From positions 186,001-250,000 of the forward strand of contig JAIEMJ010000023.1 in assembly GCA_019752335.1 (NCBI GenBank): DNA of 64,000 bases, given 5' to 3'. Each line of letters begins with the position of its first letter. Position 1 is the first letter of the stretch. This DNA comes from Bryobacteraceae bacterium (lineage in GTDB: Bacteria; Acidobacteriota; Terriglobia; Bryobacterales; Bryobacteraceae). This document shows positions 43,067-51,853 of the stretch, piece after piece. The translations under genes were made by a program, and so were the position numbers. Below the pieces are notes generated by a model. It saw only the letters and a list, made by a program, of their open reading frames with translations, was not told where the DNA came from and did no database searches.

Positions 43067-43929
43067 TGCGTGTTTTCTTGAGTAGTGTGGTGCTTTCTTG
43101 GGCGCTCGCAGCGTCGCCGCTGCAGATTACGACGACCATTGGCTCTGTCGGGACGATAACCAGTTCCACGTATGCGCCCACGGCGGCGGAGTCCGGCGTG
43201 GCAAAGCTGATTTTTGCGAACGGCGCTCTCTGCTCGGGCGTCGCGATCACGCCCACGGTGGTCCTAACGGCGGCGCACTGCATCGGCGGACTCGCCACCA
43301 GCGCCACGGCTACCTTCACGGATTCGGGCGTGAATACGGCGATCTTCAATGTCGCCAGTTTTCTGGTGCATCCCAGTTGGACCAACAATCCGCTTGACGA
43401 TGTCGATCTGGCCCTGGTATTTCTGACGTCGCCGCTGGCCGCCTGGGTGAGCATGTATCAGCTCTACAACGATACCGACGAAATCGGGCAGAATTACCTC
43501 GTGGCGGGCTGGGGCGCCATGGCGTCGGGCGGGGCGGCCCAGGGCAGCGCGGGTGCCGCGGGAACCCTGCGCGTCGGCAACAACGTTTGGGATTCCACCT
43601 TTCAGTTTTACCGCCCTTTACGGAGCGACCTGCTGATCTCCACCTTCGATGGCCCAGGCGTCAACAGCGTCTTCCGCGAGGCCACCGTAGCGCCCGGAGA
43701 CTCCGGCGGGCCCAGTTTCCTCAACGGCCGCGTCGCGGGCATTACGTCCTTCATTGCGGCGCCGACGACGCCCACGGGCGCCTACGGCGATTTGAACGGC
43801 ATGACGCGCGTCTCCTCCCACCTAACCTGGATCACGACGAACTCCGTGCCCGAGCCCGGAACGTTTGGGCTGGTCGCCTTCGCGGCTTACTGCGTTTGGG
43901 CGAGACGACGCGCCTCGGCCACTTCGTAG
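43063..43929 (+). CDS. trypsin-like serine protease with PEP-CTERM anchor
   Basis: 288 residues: signal peptide (MMRVFLSSVVLSWALAAS), then an S1 chymotrypsin-type fold with His in LTAAHCIGG, Asp in LDDVDLALV and Ser in APGDSGGPSF. The C-terminus VPEPGTFGLVAFAAYCVWARRR is a PEP-CTERM signal: VPEPG, a hydrophobic helix and an Arg cluster, which an exosortase would cleave or rearrange. Coupling to the upstream membrane protein suggests a joint envelope role (inference). The 3' end overlaps the convergent glycosyltransferase gene by 43 bases. Confidence 0.9.
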   Translation: MMRVFLSSVVLSWALAASPLQITTTIGSVGTITSSTYAPTAAESGVAKLIFANGALCSGVAITPTVVLTAAHCIGGLATSATATFTDSGVNTAIFNVASFLVHPSWTNNPLDDVDLALVFLTSPLAAWVSMYQLYNDTDEIGQNYLVAGWGAMASGGAAQGSAGAAGTLRVGNNVWDSTFQFYRPLRSDLLISTFDGPGVNSVFREATVAPGDSGGPSFLNGRVAGITSFIAAPTTPTGAYGDLNGMTRVSSHLTWITTNSVPEPGTFGLVAFAAYCVWARRRASATS

Positions 43930-45449
43930 ATCACGCCCCGCGCGGACCGGTAGACGGGCTGCAACGCGGGATGGCGCCGGAGGGCGTTCATCACCGCGGT
44001 CTTGTCTTCTTCAGCCAAGTCCCGGCGAAAGTCGCTCTGGTTGACGTAAAGATAGCGGAAGCCGCGTTCGCCGGCGAAGCGGTCGATGTCCCGAAAGCAC
44101 TTGACGGTGGCCGCGCTGTCCTCGCCGTACCAATACTTGGTGGGAATCACGCGGTGGATCGAGTAACGGCCCGTGAAGAGGTACAACGTAGGATCGTCAT
44201 AGGCCATCACGCGTTCGCCGGGGGGCAGATGCTGGTCCATCCAGCGGTAGGCAGCAAGTTTCTCGGCCAGGTCCTGCCGGCCTTGCGCGTAGCCAGCCGG
44301 AATGACGCTAAAGTCCGCTTCGACGTGCCGCCACAGGCTGAGGCCGATGGCCAGGAGCGCGGCTACGGCCAGCAAGGCGCCGGCCACTTTCTGATCCCGG
44401 GCGGGCTTCGCCATTACCTGGCGGATCATCGTGTAGAGATTGCCCGTCTCCACCCATAGTCCAGCCAGACACAGAGGGAGGAGCGGCAGCGTAAAGCGCT
44501 CATTCGGGGGGAAGTGCCACACCAGCAGGATCGCCGAAGATAGCGCGGCATAAGCGATGTAGGGGCGCATGCGCCCCAGCCGGAAGAGCCGGACGATACC
44601 GGCCACGGTGAACAGGGCCGCCACCATCGTGAGGATCTTCAGGAAGAAGCCCATGCCGGTTTTGGGCAAGGCAAAAGCGCCTACGCCCAGCAGGAGTTGA
44701 TCCAGATTCTTCCAGAAGACCACCGGCAGCGTCTCCCAGGTGACGTTCATCAACTGGTAGGCGATGTAATTGGTGGACTCAATCTGAATCAAGTCGAGCG
44801 ACGGGCTGCGATGTGCCGAGGTCCACGCCGTCCAGCCGATCACCGCCGGCAGCATGCCGAGCAGGAAGCGGCCGGCTTCCCTGCGCTGGCCGGCGAGCCA
44901 GTAGTAGAGCGGGAAGGCGACGGCGAGCGGCAGAGCAGCGGTCCGCGTGAGGTACGCGGCGCCGGCGACGAGCCCGGCGGTGAGCGCCCAGCGCCGCTCG
45001 CCAAGCAGGAGGCACGCCAGTAGCAGCGTCGTGAACGGGATCTCGGTGAAGAGGCTGGTGCCGAAGGCCAGGACGTAGGCGTTGAAGCCCAGCAGCGCCG
45101 CCAGTTCGGGCCGCAGCGAGTGGCGGGCGTAGTAGAGCGCGGAGAGCCCCAACAGCAGCGGAACGAAGATCCACTGCATCAGCATCGCCCAGGGCAGCAT
45201 CGCCGGAAAGCCGGGCCCTAAGCGCCACAACGCGGAGAGGTAGAGGGGATAGAGTGGCGGATACTTGGTTTGCGCCGGCTCGCCGGGGAGGCTCAAAATG
45301 CGATATCCTTGGCCGTCGGTGAGCGACTTGGCGGAGATCAGGTAGATGCCGTCGTCGTGCAGTTCGCCGATGCGCGGCAGGTCCCGGTAGCTCCAGGCCA
45401 GCCACGCCGAAGGCAGGCTCGCCAACGCCAGAATCGCCCACATGCGCAT
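43887..45449 (-). CDS. GT39-like membrane glycosyltransferase
   Basis: About 520 residues with roughly eleven membrane segments. The first periplasmic loop carries the acidic motif ELHDDGIYLISAKS and TKYPPLYPLYLSALWRL, typical of ArnT/PMT (GT39/GT83) enzymes that use polyprenyl-phosphate sugars. A soluble C-terminal part follows from about 380. I chose ATG 45449 because a GAGGA lies just upstream; the frame is open to a GTG at 45473. It converges on the protease gene, overlapping 43 bases. Confidence 0.8.
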   Translation of the reverse strand: MRMWAILALASLPSAWLAWSYRDLPRIGELHDDGIYLISAKSLTDGQGYRILSLPGEPAQTKYPPLYPLYLSALWRLGPGFPAMLPWAMLMQWIFVPLLLGLSALYYARHSLRPELAALLGFNAYVLAFGTSLFTEIPFTTLLLACLLLGERRWALTAGLVAGAAYLTRTAALPLAVAFPLYYWLAGQRREAGRFLLGMLPAVIGWTAWTSAHRSPSLDLIQIESTNYIAYQLMNVTWETLPVVFWKNLDQLLLGVGAFALPKTGMGFFLKILTMVAALFTVAGIVRLFRLGRMRPYIAYAALSSAILLVWHFPPNERFTLPLLPLCLAGLWVETGNLYTMIRQVMAKPARDQKVAGALLAVAALLAIGLSLWRHVEADFSVIPAGYAQGRQDLAEKLAAYRWMDQHLPPGERVMAYDDPTLYLFTGRYSIHRVIPTKYWYGEDSAATVKCFRDIDRFAGERGFRYLYVNQSDFRRDLAEEDKTAVMNALRRHPALQPVYRSARGVIYEVAEARRLAQTQ

Positions 45450-45503
45450 CGTCATCCTCAAGAAGATCGGCACCGGCGGCCATAAGCCTTAGACTGGTAA
45501 CTA

Positions 45504-46667
45504 GTGACCGACCAACTCGCTTACCTCAAAAAAGGACTCGCTGAACTCATTCCCGAGGAGGAACTGCGCCAACGCCTCGCCAGCGGCAAGAAGCTGCGCG
45601 TGAAAGCCGGCTTCGATCCCACCGCGCCCGACCTGCACTTGGGCCATACCGTCCTGCTCCGCAAGATGAAGCACTTCCAGGACCTCGGTCACCAGGTGAT
45701 CTTCCTGATCGGCGACATGACCGGCCTGATCGGCGACCCCACCGGCCGCAACGCGACACGGCCCCCGCTGAGCCGCGCGCAACTCGCCGAAAACGCGGAG
45801 ACCTACAAAACGCAGGTCTTCAAGATTCTGGACCCCGCGCTTACCGAGGTCCGCTACAACGCCGAGTGGTTAGCGCCGATGACGTTCGAGGAAGTGGTCC
45901 GCTTGTGCTCGAAGTATACGGTGTCGCAGTTGCTTGAACGCGCCGACTTCCATAAGCGCTACGAGGGCGAGGTGCCCATCTCGGTCCACGAGTTCCTCTA
46001 TCCGCTCTCCCAAGCCTATGACTCCGTGGTGCTCGATTGCGACGTCGAGATGGGCGGCACGGACCAGAAGTTCAACCTGCTGATGGGCCGCGACATCATG
46101 CGCGACTACGGCAAGCTACCGCAGATTATCGCCACGGTGCCGATTCTCGAAGGGCTGGACGGCGTCGAGAAGATGTCGAAGAGCAAGGGCAACTACGTCG
46201 GGGTGACGGAGCCCGCAGCCGATATGTTCCGCAAGTTGATGAACATGGCGGATAGCTTGGTGTGGCGTTACTACGAATTGCTGACGGATTGCTCCCTGGC
46301 CGAGATCGGCGAGATGCGGGCCGCAAGCGACCCGATGCGCTACAAGAAGGAACTCGCCGCCCGCATTGTGACGGACTTCCACGGCGTGGCCGAAGCGCGG
46401 TTGGTGGAAGGCGCTTGGGGCGGATGGCCGGCCTTTGAGACCCTCGACAAGTTCGAAGCGCCGGATGCGCGGCTCAACCGGGTGCTGGTCGCCGCGAAGT
46501 TCTGCGGCTCGGTCACCGAAGCGGACAAGCTGATCAAAGCGAATTCCGTCGCCCTGCAAACGCACCCCGCGCAAGGCGAGATCGCGGTAACGGGGCCGTC
46601 GCAGAAGCTGGACCCAGGGCATTACACGGTGCGCGTGGGGAAACGTTACAAGGGAGTCGCGGTCTAA
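45504..46667 (+). CDS. tyrS: tyrosyl-tRNA synthetase
   Basis: 387 residues, the short TyrRS form. The class I signatures are HLGH in DPTAPDLHLGHTVLL and KMSKSKGNYVGV at about 223; the tyrosine-binding MGGTDQKFNLLMGRD is between them. The C-terminal S4-like domain (LNRVLVAAKFCGSVTEADKLI) binds tRNA. The start is GTG 45504. It is followed by the SGNH/MBOAT pair 12 bases later. Confidence 0.97.
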   Translation: MTDQLAYLKKGLAELIPEEELRQRLASGKKLRVKAGFDPTAPDLHLGHTVLLRKMKHFQDLGHQVIFLIGDMTGLIGDPTGRNATRPPLSRAQLAENAETYKTQVFKILDPALTEVRYNAEWLAPMTFEEVVRLCSKYTVSQLLERADFHKRYEGEVPISVHEFLYPLSQAYDSVVLDCDVEMGGTDQKFNLLMGRDIMRDYGKLPQIIATVPILEGLDGVEKMSKSKGNYVGVTEPAADMFRKLMNMADSLVWRYYELLTDCSLAEIGEMRAASDPMRYKKELAARIVTDFHGVAEARLVEGAWGGWPAFETLDKFEAPDARLNRVLVAAKFCGSVTEADKLIKANSVALQTHPAQGEIAVTGPSQKLDPGHYTVRVGKRYKGVAV

Positions 46668-46679
46668 GCGAAAGCGAAG

Positions 46680-47771
46680 ATGCCGCAGACACGCCGCGCC
46701 GCCGTCGTGACGATTCTGGCCTCCCTGGCCAGCGTCTTTCTGTTGGACGCGGCCATCTTTCGTACCGGCTTCTATCTGCGTTGGATGGAGCCGGACTCGT
46801 CGACCGGCCTCACCGAATACCGCTACCGGGCCGAGTTGGACCGGCAGAAGCAACCGGGCAAGCTGGTGTTGACGTTTGGCGACTCGCGTTTCGCTTACTT
46901 ACCGCGCGTGGCGAATCAGTTTACGGCTGAGTCCGGCTTTGTGTTTCGCCATGCGGGCACGGCGGGGTCGAGCGCGCGCGACTGGTATTATCTGATGCGC
47001 GATCTGGATCCGGAGGCGCGCCAGTATCAGGCCGTGGTAGTTGGCCTAGATGACCTCGAGGACGAGGAGAGTCTGGTTTCTCGTCAGGACGATCCGCGCA
47101 GCCTGCATTACAGTATCGGGCGGCTCGGCTTGGGCGACCTGAAAGAATTCGCGTTGAGTCACGACTCGCCCACGTACCAGTGGGCTGCCGTGCGCGGCGG
47201 AATTCTAAAGGGGATCGTGATGCAGGAGGACGTCCATGACTTGCTGCTGCGACCACGCGAGCGCGCGCAGAGCGCGCGGCTGAATTGGGGCGGTTGGGCG
47301 GGTTGGGCCTATGACTACGACGATGAAGAGCGTTCTCTGGCGGGTCTTGCGATCGACTGGAAGACGCGAGCGATGACCTATCCGCCCGGCATGGACCCTG
47401 GCTACAAGAAGATGTTCAACGAGACCTTGTTGCGGAAGGCCACGCCATCGACGGGGCGCCGAGCAGCCTATCAAAGGAAATGGTTCGGACGGATGGTGGA
47501 GCATTACCGGAACTCGGAAACGCGCTTTGTCTTTGTGCGGTTGCCGCGGGGTCCGCTGAGTCCGCTGGAGGACGTGCCGCTGAATCCGTCAAGTTCCGTG
47601 CGGGTGTTGGCCAAACGTCCGCGGGTGTATCTGGGCGCGCCTTTGCGTTACGCCTCACTGGAGCGGCCAGAGTATTTCAAGGATCCGTTGCACTTGAACC
47701 GCGCCGGGGCGCATGCCTTTTCGAAGATGTTGGTGGATGAGGTCCGCGAACTGATCGGACCGCCGCGCTAG
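46680..47771 (+). CDS. SGNH-hydrolase-like membrane-anchored protein, partner of MBOAT
   Basis: 363 residues with an N-terminal membrane anchor (AAVVTILASLASVFLLDAAIF). LTFGDSRFAYL holds the probable SGNH nucleophile Ser, and DPLHLNRAGAHAF near the end the Asp and His of the triad. AlgJ/DltD/PatB-type partners of MBOAT proteins have this plan and transfer acyl groups to a polysaccharide. Stop and next ATG are contiguous (47771/47772). The target polymer is not known. Confidence 0.75.
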   Translation: MPQTRRAAVVTILASLASVFLLDAAIFRTGFYLRWMEPDSSTGLTEYRYRAELDRQKQPGKLVLTFGDSRFAYLPRVANQFTAESGFVFRHAGTAGSSARDWYYLMRDLDPEARQYQAVVVGLDDLEDEESLVSRQDDPRSLHYSIGRLGLGDLKEFALSHDSPTYQWAAVRGGILKGIVMQEDVHDLLLRPRERAQSARLNWGGWAGWAYDYDDEERSLAGLAIDWKTRAMTYPPGMDPGYKKMFNETLLRKATPSTGRRAAYQRKWFGRMVEHYRNSETRFVFVRLPRGPLSPLEDVPLNPSSSVRVLAKRPRVYLGAPLRYASLERPEYFKDPLHLNRAGAHAFSKMLVDEVRELIGPPR

Positions 47772-49136
47772 ATGCTGTTCAATACGGCCCAGTTTTTCGC
47801 CTTCTTCGCCGCGGTATTGTTGCTCTTTTATACCCTGCCTTGGTTCGCGGCGCGTAAGTGGCTCTTGCTGGTAGCCAGTTACTACTTTTACGCCAGTTGG
47901 AACGTCAATTTCGTTCCGTTGCTGCTCACGCTGACGCTGGTCGACTATTTCTGCGCGCGTTGGATCGAGAAGAGTGCGAAACCACGGGTGGCGCTAATTA
48001 TTAGCCTGTCGGCCAACCTGGGCTTCCTCGCCTTTTTCAAATACACGAATTTCCTCGCAAGCCAGGTGACGCAACTGACGGGACAGCCCGCGCGTGTCTT
48101 CGACATCGTGCTGCCGTTGGGCATTAGTTTTCACACTTTCCAGAGTATCTCCTACATTGTCGATGTTTATCGCGGCCAGCAGACGGCGGTGCGCAGTTTG
48201 CCCGATTATGCGCTGTTTATTGCGTTTTTTCCCCAGCTCGTCGCCGGGCCGATTGTCCGGGCGCGTGACTTCTTCCGTGACTTACTTGCCTGGCAGGCCC
48301 CTTCCGGCGAAGAGATCCGTTTGGGAGCGTGGCTGATGCTGCTTGGCCTCACCAAGAAGATGGCGTTCGCGGATCGCTTCGCTATAGTAGCCGATGGCTA
48401 TTTCGGCAACCCCGTTCCGGGACAGTGGACGGCGATCACGGCGACGCTCGCCTTCGGCTTGCAGATCTTTTTCGACTTTTCGGGTTACACCGATATGGCA
48501 ATCGGCATGGCCAAGTTATTGGGCTTTCACTTTCCCGAGAATTTCCGCCGGCCTTACTTAGCGAGTTCGATTACGGACTTCTGGCGGCGGTGGCATATTT
48601 CCCTCTCGTCGTGGCTGCGCGACTACCTTTACATTCCCCTGGGCGGCAGCCGGCACGGAAGTTGGCGAACCTATCGCAACTTACTGCTCACCATGCTGCT
48701 GGGTGGCTTGTGGCACGGCGCGAGTTGGAACTTCGTGGTGTGGGGCGGGTATCACGGGCTCTTACTAGGTGTGGAGCGCGCGGCCCGGCTCGACGAGCCT
48801 CGCGGCTGGCTCCGGCTGCCGCGCTTGGCCTTAACGTTCGTGCTGGTGATGCTGGGCTGGGTCTTCTTTCGGGCAAACGGCTGGGAAGCGAGCCAGTTCG
48901 TTCTGCATGAGATTTTCCTGGGCAGCCGCGGGGCGGGATTACTGAACGCCTGGCAGTGTGGCTTGGCGCTTGGTGCGTTGCTGATGGCTTTGGCCGAAGA
49001 TCGTTGGGCGGTGACGGAGCGCCTGGCGCGCGGGCCGGCGTGGCTCTACGTGCCGGCCTTTGCTCTGATGGGATTGGTGCTGGAAATCTTCGGCGTCTTC
49101 GACCAGGCGATTCCGTTCGTCTATTTTCAGTTTTGA
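47772..49136 (+). CDS. MBOAT-family O-acyltransferase (AlgI-like)
   Basis: 454 residues with about eleven transmembrane helices. Family motifs include SDFWRRWHISLSSWLRDYLYIPLGGSR-like region (about 272-298) and the active-site His in MLLGGLWHGASWNFVVWGGYHG. Such proteins pass acetyl or other acyl groups across the membrane for polysaccharide O-acylation. It is cotranscribed with the SGNH protein upstream. Confidence 0.95.
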   Translation: MLFNTAQFFAFFAAVLLLFYTLPWFAARKWLLLVASYYFYASWNVNFVPLLLTLTLVDYFCARWIEKSAKPRVALIISLSANLGFLAFFKYTNFLASQVTQLTGQPARVFDIVLPLGISFHTFQSISYIVDVYRGQQTAVRSLPDYALFIAFFPQLVAGPIVRARDFFRDLLAWQAPSGEEIRLGAWLMLLGLTKKMAFADRFAIVADGYFGNPVPGQWTAITATLAFGLQIFFDFSGYTDMAIGMAKLLGFHFPENFRRPYLASSITDFWRRWHISLSSWLRDYLYIPLGGSRHGSWRTYRNLLLTMLLGGLWHGASWNFVVWGGYHGLLLGVERAARLDEPRGWLRLPRLALTFVLVMLGWVFFRANGWEASQFVLHEIFLGSRGAGLLNAWQCGLALGALLMALAEDRWAVTERLARGPAWLYVPAFALMGLVLEIFGVFDQAIPFVYFQF

Positions 49137-49200
49137 ACCGATAGCAGGCGATGGCTGGACTTGGCACCGCGAAGCGGCTTGCCCGTATGGGCAGATCTCA

Positions 49201-49557
49201 TCATTCATGCACTCGGACACGGCCTATCTCCACGATCCAAAGCCGCCCACGAATTGACTGCGAAGACAAAGTTTGCAGCAGGCTGATGACAAGTTTTTCG
49301 AGCATGCGCAAAGAAGGGTCCTTGGGAAGGCGCAAGACCGCTATTCCCGCGGTTCGAAGAGGCGGGAACCGCAGGACATCGGCAAAATCGATATCCAGAG
49401 TCAGAAGAGATCGTTCCTCAAGAATACAGGTCTCGTAGAGAATCTCGTCACTTGCGCCGCTAAGTTGTTCTTGTAAAACCGTTTCAGCGTCATGACCTGC
49501 CTGAAGAAAAAGATGAGCTGTTCGCGACCCAATGTTCTCGTCCAGCTTCCATTTCAT
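49201..49557 (-). CDS. DUF5615-like PIN-fold protein (possible toxin)
   Basis: 118 residues. The N-terminal KLDENIGSRTAHLFLQAGHD and the LTLDIDFADVLRFPP segment are the acidic motifs of DUF5615 PIN-like proteins, which occur paired with DUF433 proteins as putative toxin-antitoxin or regulatory modules. The start overlaps the DUF433 stop (ATGA, 49554-49557), so the two are coupled. The nuclease activity is untested. Confidence 0.85.
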   Translation of the reverse strand: MKWKLDENIGSRTAHLFLQAGHDAETVLQEQLSGASDEILYETCILEERSLLTLDIDFADVLRFPPLRTAGIAVLRLPKDPSLRMLEKLVISLLQTLSSQSIRGRLWIVEIGRVRVHE

Positions 49558-49796
49558 GCAGCGCTACTGTCAGGTAAGTCCACAAATCGTTCGCGACTCA
49601 TTTCGGCGCCATAAGCGATCGCCGCCAACAAATCTTCCCGCTCGAGTTGGGGATATTCTTGCAGGATTTCATCCATTGATGATCCCGATGCCAGAAAATC
49701 CAGCAAGAGAGAAACCCAGATGCGAGTCCCTCGAATGCATGGCCTACCGGAACAGACCAGCGGGTCGACGGAGACTCGGCGAAGCAGTTCATTCAT
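49554..49796 (-). CDS. DUF433-family protein (possible antitoxin)
   Basis: 80 residues from ATG 49796; a TTG 21 bases upstream could extend it. SVDPLVCSGRPCIRGTRIWVSLLLDFLASG and EILQEYPQLEREDLLAAIAYGA are the DUF433 winged-helix-like motifs. It precedes the DUF5615 gene, the usual antitoxin-first order. A GGAAG lies eight bases upstream. Confidence 0.87.
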   Translation of the reverse strand: MNELLRRVSVDPLVCSGRPCIRGTRIWVSLLLDFLASGSSMDEILQEYPQLEREDLLAAIAYGAEMSRERFVDLPDSSAA

Positions 49797-49856
49797 GGGC
49801 ACACTTCCGTTGTCCAAAGTATACCAAGACGGACCATGTGGGATTTCAGCCCGCCG

Positions 49857-50693
49857 CTAGACGAGACCCTTGAGCAACGTAACGCCAGCGGCGACGTCGT
49901 GGCGCCAGACTTCGGGATTGGTCCCTTCGCGCTCCACGTTGACGGTGCCCGTGTAGCCAATCTCCTTCAGCTTCGCCACGAAAGCGGGAATGCCCACGTC
50001 GCCGGAGCCGAGGGGCTTTTCGTGGCCTAGCGAGCCGGGGATGTTCTTGTCGGGCCAAATGCCGTCCTTGGCGTGTACGGAGATGACGTGATGGCCGAGG
50101 ACACCGAGGGCTTCGATGGGGTCACCGGTGCCGTAGAGGATCATGTTGGCGGGGTCAAAGTTGATGCCCAGGTTGGGCCGGGCGACATCCTGAAAGAAGG
50201 CCAGCAAGGTAGCGGCGGGCTCTTGCCCGGTTTCGAGGGTGAAGCTTTGGCCGTGCTGTTGGGCGTGGTCGCAGATGCGGCGGACGAGGTCACGGACGGC
50301 CACGTAGTTGGGGTGCTGCGGATCATGCGGCACGAAGCCCACGTGCGCGGCGATGGACTTCACGCCGAGTTTCGCGGCAAAGTCAGAAAGGGCGATGGTG
50401 CGGGCCTCGCGCTCTTCGCGCGTGGCGGCGGGAATGAAGCCGACCGTGCGTTCGACGGTAGAAATATCGGCGTAGTCTTCGCCGGTGTAGGCGCCAAAGA
50501 CCGTGACAATCGTGAAGTCTTCGGCTTCGCAGGCGTACTTCCAGAGGGGAGCGGCGCCATCGAGCAGGTAATCGCCGCCGACGCCAAGTTGGCCGGACCG
50601 CACGCCGAGCGCCTTAACGCCGCGGATGACCTCGGTGGGGTTCGGCGCGGCCCAAAACATCACGCCGGGCTCAAGAGCATTTAAAGCGGGCAT
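49857..50693 (-). CDS. sugar phosphate isomerase/epimerase (TIM barrel)
   Basis: 278 residues, xylose-isomerase-like AP endonuclease-2 fold: SIAAHVGFVPHD, FTLETGQEPAATLLAFF with the metal-binding Glu, LGINFDPANMILYG, VISVHAKDGIW and TGTVNVEREG at the end. ATG 50693 has GGAGAACT just upstream and overlaps the upstream oxidoreductase gene by 13 bases, so the two act together, probably in catabolism of an unusual sugar or inositol-like compound (inference). Confidence 0.88.
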   Translation of the reverse strand: MPALNALEPGVMFWAAPNPTEVIRGVKALGVRSGQLGVGGDYLLDGAAPLWKYACEAEDFTIVTVFGAYTGEDYADISTVERTVGFIPAATREEREARTIALSDFAAKLGVKSIAAHVGFVPHDPQHPNYVAVRDLVRRICDHAQQHGQSFTLETGQEPAATLLAFFQDVARPNLGINFDPANMILYGTGDPIEALGVLGHHVISVHAKDGIWPDKNIPGSLGHEKPLGSGDVGIPAFVAKLKEIGYTGTVNVEREGTNPEVWRHDVAAGVTLLKGLV

Positions 50694-51694
50694 AGTTCTC
50701 CTTTTTTCGATCGCGCTTCCGACATCAGGCGCGTCACTTTCACGGCGGCGGCGGATTCGGCCGGCGAACAGTACACCGGCGCCTTCCCCTGCACACAGCA
50801 TTCAACAAAGTAGCGAATCTCTTCCTGGTAGCCGTCGATGGCGACGGGCGGAGAAAGCGACTCGGGTTCCTGGCCAGGACGGTAGACCTGCGGATCCTTG
50901 CCGTTGGCCGAGCTGTATTCAATGGTGCCACCATCGGCGACGATGGTGTACTCCATCGAGAACGGGAAAGCGCCGTGATGCCAGCCGCCGGCGACCGTGA
51001 CGCTATCGAGCCCGTCGTAGTGGAGGCGCGCGTCAATGGTGTCAACGTAGGAGGCGAGGGCCTCGCGGCCCGTGGCGGAGACTGCGGTGGGCGTGCCGAA
51101 GAGGTGCAGCGCCATGTCGACGTCGTGGATGAGCAGGTCAAAGACGCCGCCACCGCTGATCTGCTTGTCCTGCATCCAGGCGGCCCAAGGTGGGGCGGCG
51201 CAACGGCGGCGAAAAGTAGCCGCGCGGACCGGTCCGAGACTGCCTGACCGCACCAGATCGGCCATCTGGCGGTACATCGGAAAGAAGCGCAACACCTGCG
51301 CAGCCATCAGGATCTTGCCTTGTTTCTGGGCCAGAGCGACCAGGCTTTCGGCGGTGGCGAAATCGAGCGCCATGGGCTTTTCGACCAGCACATGCTTGCC
51401 AGCCCGCAAGGCGGCGGCGGTGGCTGGCGCATGCAAGTGGGTGGGCAGGCAGATGTCAACGGCGTCGATGGTGGGGTCGTCGAGGATGGACTCCCAGCGG
51501 GTGTGTTTGGCGACCTGGGAGAAGTCGAGCGTGGCGAAGCCCTCACCGAGATTGCCGCCGACGCCGCTGAGGTCGCCGGCGAGCTTCTTGGGGTCGGAGC
51601 TGGAGATGGCTGCCAGCGTAACGCCGTCGATGCCGTCGAGCGCGCGAATGTGGGTCGCGCCCATGAACCCTAAGCCGAGTACGCCGAGTCGCAT
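50681..51694 (-). CDS. Gfo/Idh/MocA family oxidoreductase, cytoplasmic
   Basis: 337 residues without a signal peptide, unlike the two Tat-exported relatives at 983 and 9070. Rossmann motif LGVLGLGFMGATHIRAL, VDICLPTHLHA and the EKPMAL motif are intact, with the GGGVFDLLIHDVDMALHLFG substrate-domain part. It forms an operon with the isomerase. It is divergent from the haloperoxidase gene. Confidence 0.93.
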   Translation of the reverse strand: MRLGVLGLGFMGATHIRALDGIDGVTLAAISSSDPKKLAGDLSGVGGNLGEGFATLDFSQVAKHTRWESILDDPTIDAVDICLPTHLHAPATAAALRAGKHVLVEKPMALDFATAESLVALAQKQGKILMAAQVLRFFPMYRQMADLVRSGSLGPVRAATFRRRCAAPPWAAWMQDKQISGGGVFDLLIHDVDMALHLFGTPTAVSATGREALASYVDTIDARLHYDGLDSVTVAGGWHHGAFPFSMEYTIVADGGTIEYSSANGKDPQVYRPGQEPESLSPPVAIDGYQEEIRYFVECCVQGKAPVYCSPAESAAAVKVTRLMSEARSKKGELCPL

Positions 51695-51853
51695 TTTCAG
51701 GTTCTAGTGTAGCTTGGGTCCGGGTGGGAGCGGGGGCGAAAAATGTGAGTTCTAGGACTCGGTTCTAGTACTTACTCAAAAAGTAATATGAGCTACACTT
51801 CTCACAGTTCCCCGCCGTGGGAGCTCCGGTTTTGGTCCGGGAGGGCCAAGTTG

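Noticed and set aside
51764-51774. 11-base match CTAGTACTTAC to the dyad at 27462-27472
   Set aside because: Many 11-base matches are expected by chance in a window of this size; kept only as a weak note with the dyad.
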